Positions 37,390 to 45,779 of a stretch of DNA of 64,000 nucleotides are shown in pieces. The position numbers were made by a program, and so were the translations under genes. Location of the stretch: positions 5,208,001 to 5,272,000 of the forward strand of contig NZ_CP134706.1 of NCBI RefSeq assembly GCF_038246755.1. Reading direction: 5' to 3'. The notes beneath the pieces were generated by a model that was given only the letters and a program-made list of their open reading frames with translations, was not told the origin of the DNA and did no database searches. The stretch comes from Micromonospora sp. FIMYZ51 (GTDB taxonomy: Bacteria > Actinomycetota > Actinomycetes > Mycobacteriales > Micromonosporaceae). Each line of letters opens with the position of its first letter. The stretch's first letter is position 1.

Positions 37390-37456
37390 TCGCTCCCCAT
37401 CGACGATCGCGCCGGTACGGTCGTACCGCCGCGCACGGGTGCCGGGGAGCACGCCG

Positions 37457-37876
37457 TCAGCGCCGCTCCTCCAGCTGCTTGCAGGTCACGCAGAGGGTGG
37501 CCGACGGGAAAGCGGCCAGCCGCTCCACCGGGATGGGGTTGCCGCACCGCTCGCACCAGCCGTAACCACCCTCGTCGAGGCGCTCCAACGCGCGCTCGAC
37601 CTGCGTGATCCGTTCCAGGATGCTGTTGGCGAGGGAGATCTCCTGCTCCCGCTCGAACGTCTTGGTGCCGGTGTCGGCCTGGTCGTCCCCGGCCGAGTCG
37701 GTCAGCCGGTCGCGCTGTAGCTCGGTGATCTCGCTCAGCGTCTGATCGTACTCGGCACGCAACTCGTCATGCCGGGCCGCCAGGGCGGCTCGGATCTTCT
37801 CGGTCTCCGCGGCGCTGCGGGTGGACTTCGCCGCCGCCTTGCGGCCTGCGGTCCTGGTCTCGGCTGGCTTGGCCAT
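37457..37876 (-). CDS. DksA/TraR-family zinc-finger protein
   Basis: A protein of 139 residues. After a Lys/Ala-rich arm comes a coiled coil (KIRAALAARHDELRAEYDQTLSEIT) and a C4 zinc finger (GWCERCGNPIPVERL...TLCVTCKQ). The family binds RNA polymerase in the secondary channel. Actinobacterial members are poorly studied. ATG 37876 has GGGAG upstream; the open frame runs further but without ribosome binding site support. Upstream of lspA on the same strand. Confidence 0.92.
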   Translation of the reverse strand: MAKPAETRTAGRKAAAKSTRSAAETEKIRAALAARHDELRAEYDQTLSEITELQRDRLTDSAGDDQADTGTKTFEREQEISLANSILERITQVERALERLDEGGYGWCERCGNPIPVERLAAFPSATLCVTCKQLEERR

Positions 37877-38224
37877 CGTCGCTCCCTCGGCCACGGAGCC
37901 GCGGTGTCCCGCGGCGCCTGGACAGGGGCCGCCAGCATCGGCCGCCCCAGGTACAAAACGGGCGCGCGGCGAACTGGCCGCGCACTCCGGAGGTTGGCAA
38001 GGATACGGAACGTACACGCGTCCGACAACGTGCCGCACCGGATCCGCCCCAACTACTGCCGCAGCGGGGCAAAGTGGACGCTAGCAGATCGAACCGACTG
38101 ATCCGGACGTACTTCGCAAGCTCGCCGGGTGGAACCCGACCGACGGACGCGCCGGCCGACGGGGCTGGAACCGGCCGACGGACGCGCCGGCCGACGGGGC
38201 TGGAACTTCGCCGGTGGCCCGCCG
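37877..38224. other. Intergenic region upstream of the DksA-type gene
   Basis: About 350 bases with no gene. It holds the two perfect 31-bp repeats at 38140-38205 and must contain the promoter of the leftward operon. TAGCGT on the minus strand near 38080 is a possible -10, but no -35 partner is convincing. Confidence 0.4.
38140..38205. repeat. Two perfect 31-bp direct repeats, period 35
   Basis: CCGACGGACGCGCCGGCCGA... of 31 bases at 38140-38170 and again at 38175-38205, separated by CCGG. The unit itself is rich in CCGGCCG self-complementary steps. They lie between the end of the DUF167 gene and the DksA promoter. Function unknown; may be a replication-slippage duplication. Confidence 0.75.
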
Positions 38225-38527
38225 TCAACCGATCGGATCGGTGCCGTCGAGCAGCCGGCTCAGCCGTCCGGCCACCTCTGGTCCGGCGTCGACCTGAAAG
38301 AGCTTGTCGCGACTGGCCGCGCCGGAGCGCAGCGACACCGCCGCCCGGCGCACACCGAGCGCGCCGGCCAGCGCCCGCCGGGCCGCCTCGGTGGCCCGGC
38401 CGTCAACCGCAGGTGCGTTTACCGCGATCACCAGCGCGGCCCCGTGCGGGCCGTCGTACCGGCCGCCCACCCGGGCCCGCGACACCCCGGGTTTCACCCG
38501 GACGGCAACGGTGAACGGCTCGTCCAC
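38225..38527 (-). CDS. DUF167/YggU-family protein
   Basis: A protein of 100 residues. FTVAVRVKPGVSRARVGG, LVIAVNAPAVDGRATEAARRALA and VRRAAVSLRSGAASRDK match the YggU/UPF0235 family, a small alpha/beta fold of unknown function. GTG 38527. It follows the 38538-39086 membrane gene by 10 bases on the same strand. Confidence 0.88.
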   Translation of the reverse strand: MDEPFTVAVRVKPGVSRARVGGRYDGPHGAALVIAVNAPAVDGRATEAARRALAGALGVRRAAVSLRSGAASRDKLFQVDAGPEVAGRLSRLLDGTDPIG

Positions 38528-38537
38528 GAGCGCCCGA

Positions 38538-39086
38538 TCAGCGCCGGCCGGAACCGGAGAGCAGCGTGGTGCCCGGCGCGCAGTGCGCGCACGGGGTGAA
38601 GCCGAGTTCCACCGCCTCGGCGACCGGCAACGGCTCGTGCTCCCGCCCGATCAGGTGCGGGCACTCGGCGAGGTGGTAGCGCGGCCGACCGTCCACCACC
38701 CGTACCTCGTCGGAGCGGAGCGCCAACTGGGCGACCTCGGCCGCAGTGATCTCCTGGGCGGCCGGTTCGTCCTCGTAACCGGCGGCGTCGGCGGCCGACT
38801 CCGGCAGGTCCGGCACCGGCGGCCCGGGTGGTTGCCGCCACCCGGGATCGCCGGTGTGCACTGTCGGCGGAAGGTGCTGCGTCGGGATACCCGGCTCGCG
38901 ATCGGTCGTCTCCCGGACGGCCGAGGCCCGGCCGGCGGCTGCCTGGCGGGCACCGGCGACCAGTGCGACGGCGGCCAGCAGGCTGGCCCCGATCGAGACG
39001 ACAAGCAGCGGGCTGGACCCGCCGGCCAGGCCGAACACCAGCAGCACCACCGCGACGAGGATGAGCGCGAGACTGACGACTATCAC
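38538..39086 (-). CDS. Membrane protein with C-terminal Cys/His motif, unknown function
   Basis: A protein of 182 residues. Two hydrophobic helices at the N-terminus (IVVSLALILVAVVLLVFGLA and PLLVVSIGASLLAAVALVAG), a disordered middle, then a compact C-terminal part with YHLAECPHLIGREHE...LGFTPCAHCAP. The pattern C-x-H...C-x-x-C resembles small metal-binding modules (Ada-like). It has a good ribosome binding site (GGGGGTGAG) at GTG 39086. It lies between divIVA and the DUF167 gene; a link to cell division is possible but unproved. Confidence 0.75.
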   Translation of the reverse strand: MIVVSLALILVAVVLLVFGLAGGSSPLLVVSIGASLLAAVALVAGARQAAAGRASAVRETTDREPGIPTQHLPPTVHTGDPGWRQPPGPPVPDLPESAADAAGYEDEPAAQEITAAEVAQLALRSDEVRVVDGRPRYHLAECPHLIGREHEPLPVAEAVELGFTPCAHCAPGTTLLSGSGRR

Positions 39087-39163
39087 GACTCACCCCCGCC
39101 GGGTCGTACCGATGAAGCAGGGTGGGTGGTCGCCGCATCGGCGACGGTCACCGACCCGGTGGT

Positions 39164-39964
39164 TCAGCGACCGGACTCCAGCGCACCGGAACGGCCCCCG
39201 CCGAACGACCCGGCAAGGCCGGCAGCGGCGAGCCCGTTGCCGCCGGAACGGCCACCCTCACCCCGGGTCATCTCGGCCTCCAGGCCCTGGCCACGACCGT
39301 CGAGGTCGCGCAGCTGGCTCTCCAGGTAGGCCTTCAGCCGGGTGCGGTACTCCCGCTCGAACTGCTTGAGCTCCTCGATGTGCTTCGACAGCGCCGTGCG
39401 CTTGGCGTCCAGGCCACCCATGGCCTCCTGGTGCCGCTGCCGAGCGTCCCGCTCGAGCGCGTCGGCCTTGGCCCGGGCCTCGCGGGTGACCTCCTCGGCC
39501 TTGGACCGGGCCTCGGAGAGGAGCTGGTCGGCCTCGCGACGGGCGTCGGAGACGTGGTCGTCCGCCGTCCGCTGGGCCATCATCAGCACCCGCAGCGCCT
39601 GCTGCTCGCCGTCACCACCCGGCACCACGGCACCGCCGGCGGTCCGCACCTGCTCCAGCTCGGCCTGCATGGCGCGGGCGGCCTGCTCGGCGGCGGCCTT
39701 GTCGCGCTGGGTCCGGTCGAGCTGCGCCTTGAGGTCGTTCAGCTCGGCCGCCAGTCGGGCGTCGCCGCCGGGGCCGGCAGGGGCAGCACCCCGACCGCCG
39801 CGCTCCACCTGAGCGCGCAGTTCGTTGTTCTCCTCGATCAGACGGGCGAGTTCGCGCTCGACCTCGTCCAGGAAGGCGTCGACCTCCTCCTCGTCGTAGC
39901 CCCGTTTGCCGATCGGCGGCTTCTTGAAGGCGACGTTGTGGACGTCGGCCGGGGTCAGCGGCAT
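39164..39964 (-). CDS. divIVA: DivIVA/Wag31 polar growth protein
   Basis: A protein of 266 residues. The N-terminal membrane-curvature domain (MPLTPADVHNVAFKKPP...GYDEEEVDAFLDEVE) is canonical, followed by two long coiled-coil segments (ARLIEENNELRAQ, LNDLKAQLDRTQRDKAAAEQ and beyond) separated by a Gly/Pro linker, and a Gly-rich tail. In actinobacteria it is essential and directs apical growth. ATG 39964 has GAGGAG 5 nt upstream. Confidence 0.97.
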   Translation of the reverse strand: MPLTPADVHNVAFKKPPIGKRGYDEEEVDAFLDEVERELARLIEENNELRAQVERGGRGAAPAGPGGDARLAAELNDLKAQLDRTQRDKAAAEQAARAMQAELEQVRTAGGAVVPGGDGEQQALRVLMMAQRTADDHVSDARREADQLLSEARSKAEEVTREARAKADALERDARQRHQEAMGGLDAKRTALSKHIEELKQFEREYRTRLKAYLESQLRDLDGRGQGLEAEMTRGEGGRSGGNGLAAAGLAGSFGGGRSGALESGR

Positions 39965-40008
39965 CGAAACTCCTCGGGTCAGTTGCGGCCGCGATAGCGC
40001 GTCGGTCA

Positions 40009-40314
40009 TCAGGCGGTCCTGATGATCGCCGGCTCTAACACAAACCTCATCAGCACGAACAGGATAACCAGGAGCACAAGGGAGGCCAGGTCGATGCTCA
40101 CGGTACCAATTCGCAGCGGAGGGATCACACGCCTCAACGCCCAGAGCGGGGGATCAGTGACGCTCCACACGGATTCCAGTCCCGCCGATGCCCCGCGACC
40201 GGGCTGCCAGCGCCGCCCGTACTGGAGGACCGCGCTGAGCACGAACCGGGCCAGCAGAACGATCAGGAAGACGTAAGTGATCAGGTAGAGGACCTGAAGC
40301 AAGATCGACAACAC
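40009..40314 (-). CDS. YggT-family membrane protein (YlmG)
   Basis: A protein of 101 residues from GTG 40314 (VLSILLQVLYLITYVF), the usual YggT beginning. A TTG overlapping the sepF stop would add 11 residues. Two membrane helices, with PLLRIGTVSIDL-type loop (PPLRIGTVSIDLASL) between them. It belongs to the conserved divisome set sepF-yggT-divIVA and is thought to help septum or nucleoid organisation. Confidence 0.92.
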   Translation of the reverse strand: MLSILLQVLYLITYVFLIVLLARFVLSAVLQYGRRWQPGRGASAGLESVWSVTDPPLWALRRVIPPLRIGTVSIDLASLVLLVILFVLMRFVLEPAIIRTA

Positions 40315-40343
40315 GGCAGGCGACGTCCCTCGGGTCGGGCGGG

Positions 40344-41051
40344 TCAACTCAGGCTGAAGAACCCGCCCTCAGCGATCTTGGCCTTGTCCTCCGCGGTGAC
40401 CTGGACATTGGCCGGCGAGAGCAGGAAAACCCGGTTGGTCACGCGCTCGATCGTACCGCGCAGTCCGAACGCCAGCCCGGCGGCGAAGTCCACCAGTCGG
40501 CGGGCATCGGCCTCGTCCATCTCGGTGAGGTTGATGATCACGGGCACCCCGTCCCGGAAGTGCTCGCCGATGGTGCGGGCCTCCCGGTACGTGGTCGGGT
40601 GCAGCGTGGTGATCTGGTAGCGCTGCTCCTCCTCGTGCACCACCGTACGCTCGCGCGGCTGCGCCTGCGGAGCCAGGGCGAGGTTGTCCCGGGTGTGGTA
40701 GGTCAACCCGCCGGCCGAGTCCCCGCTCGACCGGGTGATCGACCGGACGCTGGCGCGCTCGGCCCGTTCCGAGCGCTCCACCCGCTCCGGGCGCTCGGAC
40801 TCCAGCCGCTCGGACTCGCCCAGGCGGCCACCGGACCGCTCGCTGAGCCGGCCCCGGTCGGCCAACCGGGAACGTGGTGCGGGCGGCTCCTCCGCCTCCT
40901 CCTCGTCGTCGGTGAACTCCTCGGCGTACCGGCTCTGCCGGTAGCGCGACTCGCGGTAGCCACCCTTGTCGTAGCCACCGTCGTCGTAGGCCCGCTCGTC
41001 GTCCTCTTCGACAAGCCCGAGCCAGACCCCCGCCTTGCGCAGTGCACCCAT
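40344..41051 (-). CDS. sepF: Cell division protein SepF
   Basis: A protein of 235 residues. The N-terminal amphipathic helix region ([19 protein letters not shown]) for membrane binding is followed by an acidic/Arg-rich linker and the SepF core ([49 protein letters not shown]). It tethers FtsZ to the membrane. I chose ATG 41051; ATG 41075 is 8 codons upstream. Confidence 0.95.
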   Translation of the reverse strand: MGALRKAGVWLGLVEEDDERAYDDGGYDKGGYRESRYRQSRYAEEFTDDEEEAEEPPAPRSRLADRGRLSERSGGRLGESERLESERPERVERSERAERASVRSITRSSGDSAGGLTYHTRDNLALAPQAQPRERTVVHEEEQRYQITTLHPTTYREARTIGEHFRDGVPVIINLTEMDEADARRLVDFAAGLAFGLRGTIERVTNRVFLLSPANVQVTAEDKAKIAEGGFFSLS

Positions 41052-41248
41052 CCCCGCGCCCTTCCCGTCCGCCATGCGGCGACACACCCCCACCGTGCCG
41101 CCTGTCGCGAGTGGACCATCTGTTGCCCACCGGACCGGAACGGCAATCCCCCGACGCGCAATTCGCGTTGCACGTCACGCCCCCCTGGTCGTCAGGAAGA
41201 CCGTTCCTACAAACAACACTGATGTAATTTGCTTCTCTGGCGGCCAGG

Positions 41249-41995
41249 CTACCGCAGCGTGGGACGCATTCCGAGCAACGCGCTGCCGACGCGGACATGT
41301 GTCGCGCCGTGCGCGATCGCCACCTCGAGGTCGCCGCTCATGCCCGCCGATACGGTGCTGGCCTGCGGATGGTCCGCCCGCAGCGCCTCGGCGAGGGCGG
41401 CCAGCCGGGCGAACGCCCGGGCCGGCTCCCAACCCAGCGGCGCCACGGCCATCAGCCCGGCCAGCCGTAGCCCCGGTGCGGCGGCCACCGCGTCGATGAC
41501 CGGACCGAGGCCGACGTCCGGGTCGGCGGAGTCCGGCACCGACCCGCCCCGGGCCGGGTCGGCGTCGATGCTCACCTGGACCAGCACCTCCAACGGTCGC
41601 TCCCGGGCGGCCGTCGCGACCGCGTCCAGGGCGGACACCAGCCGGACCCGGTCGACGGACTGGACCACGTCGGCGTACCGGACCACCGACTTCACCTTGT
41701 TGCGTTGCAGCCGGCCGACGAAGTGCCAGCGCGGGGTGACCCCGGCCGCGGCGACCTGCTCGGCCTTCGGGGCCGCCTCCTGGTCGCGGTTCTCCCCCAC
41801 GTCGGTCACGCCCAGCCCGGCCAGCGCGACCACGTCGGCGGCCGGATAGGTCTTGGTCACCGCGATCATGGTCACCTCGGTGCGGTCCCGACCGGCGGCG
41901 GCACAGGCGTCGGCGATCCGGGTGCGTACGCGCGCCAGTCCGGCGGCGAGTTCGGCTCGCCGGTCGGGGCGCACCAGAGCAGAGCTGTCGGTCAT
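41249..41995 (-). CDS. PLP homeostasis protein (YggS/YlmE)
   Basis: A protein of 248 residues with a single alanine-racemase-like barrel. The PLP lysine is in MIAVTKTYPAADV, with VGENRDQEAAPK and WHFVGRLQRNKVK characteristic, and GMSGDLEVAIAHGATHVRVGSAL at the end. It buffers intracellular PLP. It follows ftsZ by 10 bases. The YlmD/YfiH (laccase-domain) gene usually found between ftsZ and ylmE is missing. Confidence 0.94.
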   Translation of the reverse strand: MTDSSALVRPDRRAELAAGLARVRTRIADACAAAGRDRTEVTMIAVTKTYPAADVVALAGLGVTDVGENRDQEAAPKAEQVAAAGVTPRWHFVGRLQRNKVKSVVRYADVVQSVDRVRLVSALDAVATAARERPLEVLVQVSIDADPARGGSVPDSADPDVGLGPVIDAVAAAPGLRLAGLMAVAPLGWEPARAFARLAALAEALRADHPQASTVSAGMSGDLEVAIAHGATHVRVGSALLGMRPTLR

Positions 41996-42004
41996 GGGTG
42001 GTGT

Positions 42005-43120
42005 TCAGGACCCGTTCTTGAGGAAGTCGGGCACGTCGACGTCGTCGAAGAGCACCCGACGCGGCGACTGCGGCGTGACCGGCGGGGTGGGCGACGGCAC
42101 GACCGGCGGGTTCGGCTGTGCGGGCTGGTTCTGGTTGGTCTTGCGGGCCGGCTCGGCGGCCTTGTACGCCGGCGTACCGCCGTCGAAGCCAGCCGCGATC
42201 ACGGTGACCCGCACCTCGTCGCCGAGGGCGTCGTCGATGACCGCACCGAAGATGATGTTCGCGTCCGGGTGAGCCGCGTCGGTGACCAGCTGGGCGGCGT
42301 CGTTGATCTCGAACAGACCCAGGTCGGAGCCGCCCGCGATGGAGAGCAGCACGCCCCGGGCACCGTCCATGCTCTGCTCCAGCAGCGGGCTGGAGATGGC
42401 AGCCTCCGCCGCCTCCACCGCACGGTTCTCCCCCCGCGCGCTGCCGATGCCCATCAACGCACTGCCCGCGCCGCTCATCACGCTCTTGACGTCGGCGAAG
42501 TCCAGGTTGATCAGACCCGGCGTGGTGATCAGGTCGGTGATGCCCTGCACACCGGAGAGCAGCACCTGGTCGGCGGTGCGGAACGCGTCCATCATGCTGA
42601 TGTTGCGATCGCCGAGCGCCAGCAGCCGGTCGTTGGGAATGACGATCAGCGTGTCGCACTGGTTGCGCAGCTCGTCGATGCCGGCCTCGGCCTGCACCTG
42701 GCGGCGCTTGCCCTCGAAGGAGAACGGCCGGGTCACCACGCCGATGGTCAACGCACCCAGCTTGCGGGCGATGTTCGCCACCACGGGTGCCCCGCCGGTG
42801 CCGGTGCCGCCACCCTCGCCGCAGGTCACGAAGACCATGTCGGCGCCCTTGAGCACCTCCTCGATCTCGTCGCGGTGGTCCTCGGCGGCGTTCTTGCCGA
42901 CGTCCGGGTTGGCGCCGGCGCCGAGCCCCCGGGTCAGCTCCCGGCCGACGTCCAGCTTGACGTCGGCGTCGCTCATCAGCAACGCCTGCGCGTCCGTGTT
43001 GATCGCGATGAACTCGACGCCCTTGAGCCCAACCTCGATCATCCGGTTGACGGCGTTGACGCCGCCGCCCCCGATGCCGACGACCTTGATGACCGCCAGG
43101 TAGTTGTGCGGAGGTGTCAT
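42005..43120 (-). CDS. ftsZ: Cell division GTPase FtsZ
   Basis: A protein of 371 residues. Tubulin-like GTPase with [17 protein letters not shown], the signature [16 protein letters not shown], and T7/synergy loop [11 protein letters not shown]. The tail ends [17 protein letters not shown], which carries the conserved C-terminal binding peptide used by SepF/FtsW. ATG 43120 has GGAAAGG and GGAG upstream. It has its own promoter at 43228-43256, so the 5' untranslated region is about 100 nt. Confidence 0.98.
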   Translation of the reverse strand: MTPPHNYLAVIKVVGIGGGGVNAVNRMIEVGLKGVEFIAINTDAQALLMSDADVKLDVGRELTRGLGAGANPDVGKNAAEDHRDEIEEVLKGADMVFVTCGEGGGTGTGGAPVVANIARKLGALTIGVVTRPFSFEGKRRQVQAEAGIDELRNQCDTLIVIPNDRLLALGDRNISMMDAFRTADQVLLSGVQGITDLITTPGLINLDFADVKSVMSGAGSALMGIGSARGENRAVEAAEAAISSPLLEQSMDGARGVLLSIAGGSDLGLFEINDAAQLVTDAAHPDANIIFGAVIDDALGDEVRVTVIAAGFDGGTPAYKAAEPARKTNQNQPAQPNPPVVPSPTPPVTPQSPRRVLFDDVDVPDFLKNGS

Positions 43121-43227
43121 CTCCGGTCCTTTCCCTTCGAGATTGGCTACTCCCCGCCCGGTTCCGGCGTGGCCGGACCGGCGGTCGACGCAGCTGTCAC
43201 CAGCAGGGTCCAGAGGCAAACCCTCAC

Positions 43228-43256
43228 CCTCTACTAGAGGGTTAGAGTTATGTCAA
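43228..43256 (-). promoter_or_regulatory. ftsZ promoter: TTGACA, 17-bp spacer, TAGAGG, with a dyad over the -10
   Basis: On the minus strand TTGACA (43256-43251) and TAGAGG (43233-43228) are 17 bases apart, the best sigma70-type promoter in the window. ACCCTCTA and TAGAGGGT form an 8-bp dyad with a 1-nt centre that overlaps the -10 box, a likely operator. The transcript would start near 43221, about 100 nt before the ATG. Confidence 0.75.
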
Positions 43257-43372
43257 CCACTGATCCTCTTCCGGGCAACGTAAGCGCACCAAAGCGCTGA
43301 GCCAAGGACCTGCTCGGCGTGTCGCCGGGGGAGCGCCACGCCTCACAGCCGGCACCCCCACTGACCCGCCAC

Positions 43373-44188
43373 TCACCGGAAGGTGACCACGTCCGGCGCG
43401 CTGACGTCGATCCGGGCCGCGTCCTGGTCGAGCAGCGAGGTGGCCACCCGGGCCTTGTCCGCGCCCCGGGTCGCGTCACCCCAGAACACCGTACGGTCGC
43501 CGCGCAGCTGGACACTGATCCGGGCCAGGCTCTCGACGGTAACCTCCACCAGCTCACCCCGCAGCTGGGGGGTGAGCGCGGCGAGCACCTCCAGCCCGGC
43601 CCGGGTGGCCGGGTCGTCCGGACCGGGCTCGGCCAACCGGATCAGCGGCAGCCCCTCCGGCCGCTGCGGCAACGTCCGGAACGCCACCCCGGTGGCGTCA
43701 AGCACGACGAACTGTTCGGCCCGCGGCACGGTCGCCACGCCGGTCCGCTCGGTGAGCCGGACCACCAGGGCATCCGGCCAGTCCCGGGTCACCGTCGCCC
43801 GTTCCACCTCGGGCAGGGTGCCGATCCGGTCGGCCAGCTCGGCCAGGTCGACCCGGGCCAGCGGCGCGCCGTCGGGCACCCCCGCCGCGGTACGCACCTG
43901 CACCGCGGAGACCAGCTCGGCGCCCTCCACCCGGACCTCGCGTACCCCGAACAGGCCGGTGCCGAGCAGCGTCCAGGCCACCAGCCCGGCCAGGGCCAGC
44001 ACCCCGCCGGCCACCGCCCAGGGCAGCGCCGCGCGCATCCGGCGCCGCCGGGCCCGCGCCATGAACCGTCGGGTGGAGGCGGGCACCGCGTCCCGATCGG
44101 CGCGGACCAGCTGCCACCTGCGGGTGGAGCGCCGCCCCACGCCGCCGTCGGCGCCGCTGCCACGCCCACGGGCCGGACCGGGACTCAT
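43373..44188 (-). CDS. ftsQ: Cell division protein FtsQ
   Basis: A protein of 271 residues. A basic cytoplasmic arm, one membrane helix (AALPWAVAGGVLALAGLVAWTLLG), then the POTRA domain (FGVREVRVEGAELVSAVQVRTAAGV) and the FtsQ beta domain. It scaffolds the divisome with FtsL/FtsB. ATG 44188 overlaps the murC stop. It precedes ftsZ; the ftsZ promoter lies in the gap. Confidence 0.95.
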   Translation of the reverse strand: MSPGPARGRGSGADGGVGRRSTRRWQLVRADRDAVPASTRRFMARARRRRMRAALPWAVAGGVLALAGLVAWTLLGTGLFGVREVRVEGAELVSAVQVRTAAGVPDGAPLARVDLAELADRIGTLPEVERATVTRDWPDALVVRLTERTGVATVPRAEQFVVLDATGVAFRTLPQRPEGLPLIRLAEPGPDDPATRAGLEVLAALTPQLRGELVEVTVESLARISVQLRGDRTVFWGDATRGADKARVATSLLDQDAARIDVSAPDVVTFR

Positions 44189-45717
44189 TCCGCCACAGGC
44201 GCCGCGCCGTCGACCCCGACGGCGCCGGGGACCGTACCGCCGATGCTTGTCGACCCGCCGGCCAGACCGCCGGCCACGGTGCCGACCGGGGCCTGCGGGT
44301 CGGCGGTACGCGCGGCCAGCGCGGTCAGCAACTCGTCACCCATGAGCGAGATCGGCGGGGCGCCCATGGTCACCACGACGTCGCCGGGTCGGGCCCGGCG
44401 GGCCACCTCGACCGGCACGTCCGCCCACGAGTCGACGAAGACCTTCCGCTCCGCCGGCAGCGCCACCGCCTCGACCAGCGCCGCCGACCCCTCCCCCGGC
44501 GCGCGTTGCTCGCCCGGCCCGAAGACCTCCAGCAGCACCAGCTCGTCGGCGAGGCCGAGCGCCTCGGCGAGTTCGGCCTGAAGGTCCCGGGTGCGGTAGA
44601 GCCGGTAGGGCTGGAAGACCACGATCAGCCGGCCGTCGCCGGCCACCTCGCGCAACGTCCGCAGGGCCAGGGTCATCGAGGTCGGGTGGTAGGCGTACTC
44701 GTCGTACACCAGCACCCCGTCGGCGACCCCCTTGCGCTCGAACCGGCGGCGCACGCCGGGGAAGGCCGCCAACGCCGCCTCGGCCGCCTCGCGCGGCAGC
44801 TCCAGCAGGTACGCGGCCAGCACCGCCGAGGCGCTGTTGAGTCCCATGTGCCGCCCCGGCACCGGCAGCCGGAACTCGCCGAGCGACCGGCCGTCGATGT
44901 GGGCGAGGTAGCGCACCCCGCGCGCCGACGAGGCCATCTCGCTGAGCCGCAGGTCGGCGTCGTCGGCCTCGCCGTAGGTGTAGACGCGGCGACCCTCGGC
45001 CCGCAGCGTGGCCGCCAACCGCCGACCGCCCGCGTCGTCGGCACAGGTGATGATGAAGCCCGCCGGGTCGGTGAGCCGGGCGAACTCGGCGAAGGTGGCC
45101 TCCAGGTTGGCCAGGTCACCGTAGGTGTTCAGGTGATCGGCCTCGATGTTCGTGATGATCGAGACGAACGGGCGGTAGATGAGGAAGGAGCGGTCGCTCT
45201 CGTCCGCCTCGACCACGAAGTACTCGCCGGTGCCGTGGTGCGCCCCCGAGCCGACCTCGGAGATCTCCCCACCGATCACGAAGGACGGATCCGTCCCGGC
45301 CTGCTGAAGCACCATGGTGACCATGGAGGTGGTGGTGGTCTTGCCGTGCGTACCGGCCACGGCAAGCGTGCGGCGACCGGTCATCGCGGCGGCCAGGGCC
45401 TCCGAGCGGTGCAGCACCCGCAGGCCGCGCCGACGCGCCTCGACCATCTCCAGATGCTCGGCGGGGATGGCCGAGGAGTAGACCACCGTGTCCACGCCGT
45501 CGAGATTCGTCGGCTCGTGCGTCATGTGGATGGTCCCGCCGAGCGCCCGCAGGCCGGCCAGGGACGGCCACTCCCGCAGCTCGCTGCCGGAGACCGGCAG
45601 ACCCCGGGTGAGGAAGAGCCGGGCCAGCCCGCTCATCCCGACCCCGCCCACCCCGATCAGGTGAATGTGGCCCAGGTCCTCGGCGGTCAGCGTGCCGGCC
45701 GGACTGAACGCGCTCAT
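44185..45717 (-). CDS. murC: UDP-N-acetylmuramate-L-alanine ligase
   Basis: A protein of 510 residues. The Mur ligase three-domain form: HLIGVGGVGMSGLARLFL at the start, ATP-binding AGTHGKTTTTSMVTMVL, and VYDEYAYHPTSMTLALRTLR in the C-terminal domain. It adds L-Ala to UDP-MurNAc. ATG 45717 (ATGAGCGCG) is separated from the murG stop by a copy of the junction repeat. Confidence 0.97.
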   Translation of the reverse strand: MSAFSPAGTLTAEDLGHIHLIGVGGVGMSGLARLFLTRGLPVSGSELREWPSLAGLRALGGTIHMTHEPTNLDGVDTVVYSSAIPAEHLEMVEARRRGLRVLHRSEALAAAMTGRRTLAVAGTHGKTTTTSMVTMVLQQAGTDPSFVIGGEISEVGSGAHHGTGEYFVVEADESDRSFLIYRPFVSIITNIEADHLNTYGDLANLEATFAEFARLTDPAGFIITCADDAGGRRLAATLRAEGRRVYTYGEADDADLRLSEMASSARGVRYLAHIDGRSLGEFRLPVPGRHMGLNSASAVLAAYLLELPREAAEAALAAFPGVRRRFERKGVADGVLVYDEYAYHPTSMTLALRTLREVAGDGRLIVVFQPYRLYRTRDLQAELAEALGLADELVLLEVFGPGEQRAPGEGSAALVEAVALPAERKVFVDSWADVPVEVARRARPGDVVVTMGAPPISLMGDELLTALAARTADPQAPVGTVAGGLAGGSTSIGGTVPGAVGVDGAAPVAE

Positions 45718-45779
45718 CGGGGCAAACCTTTCGTTCGCGACTGCGGGGCTCGCAAAACCGGCTCACTCCTCGCGCTCAC
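45712..45779. repeat. Single copy of the junction repeat between murG and murC
   Basis: CCTTTCGTTCGCGACTGCGGGGCTCGC... matches the tandem repeats at 15655-15784 over most of its length with a variant middle (CAAAACCGGCTCACT). On the coding strand it begins with the murG stop in TGAGCGCGAGGAGTGAGC and ends at the murC ATGAGCGCG, so TGAGCGCG flanks it on both sides. Confidence 0.8.
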
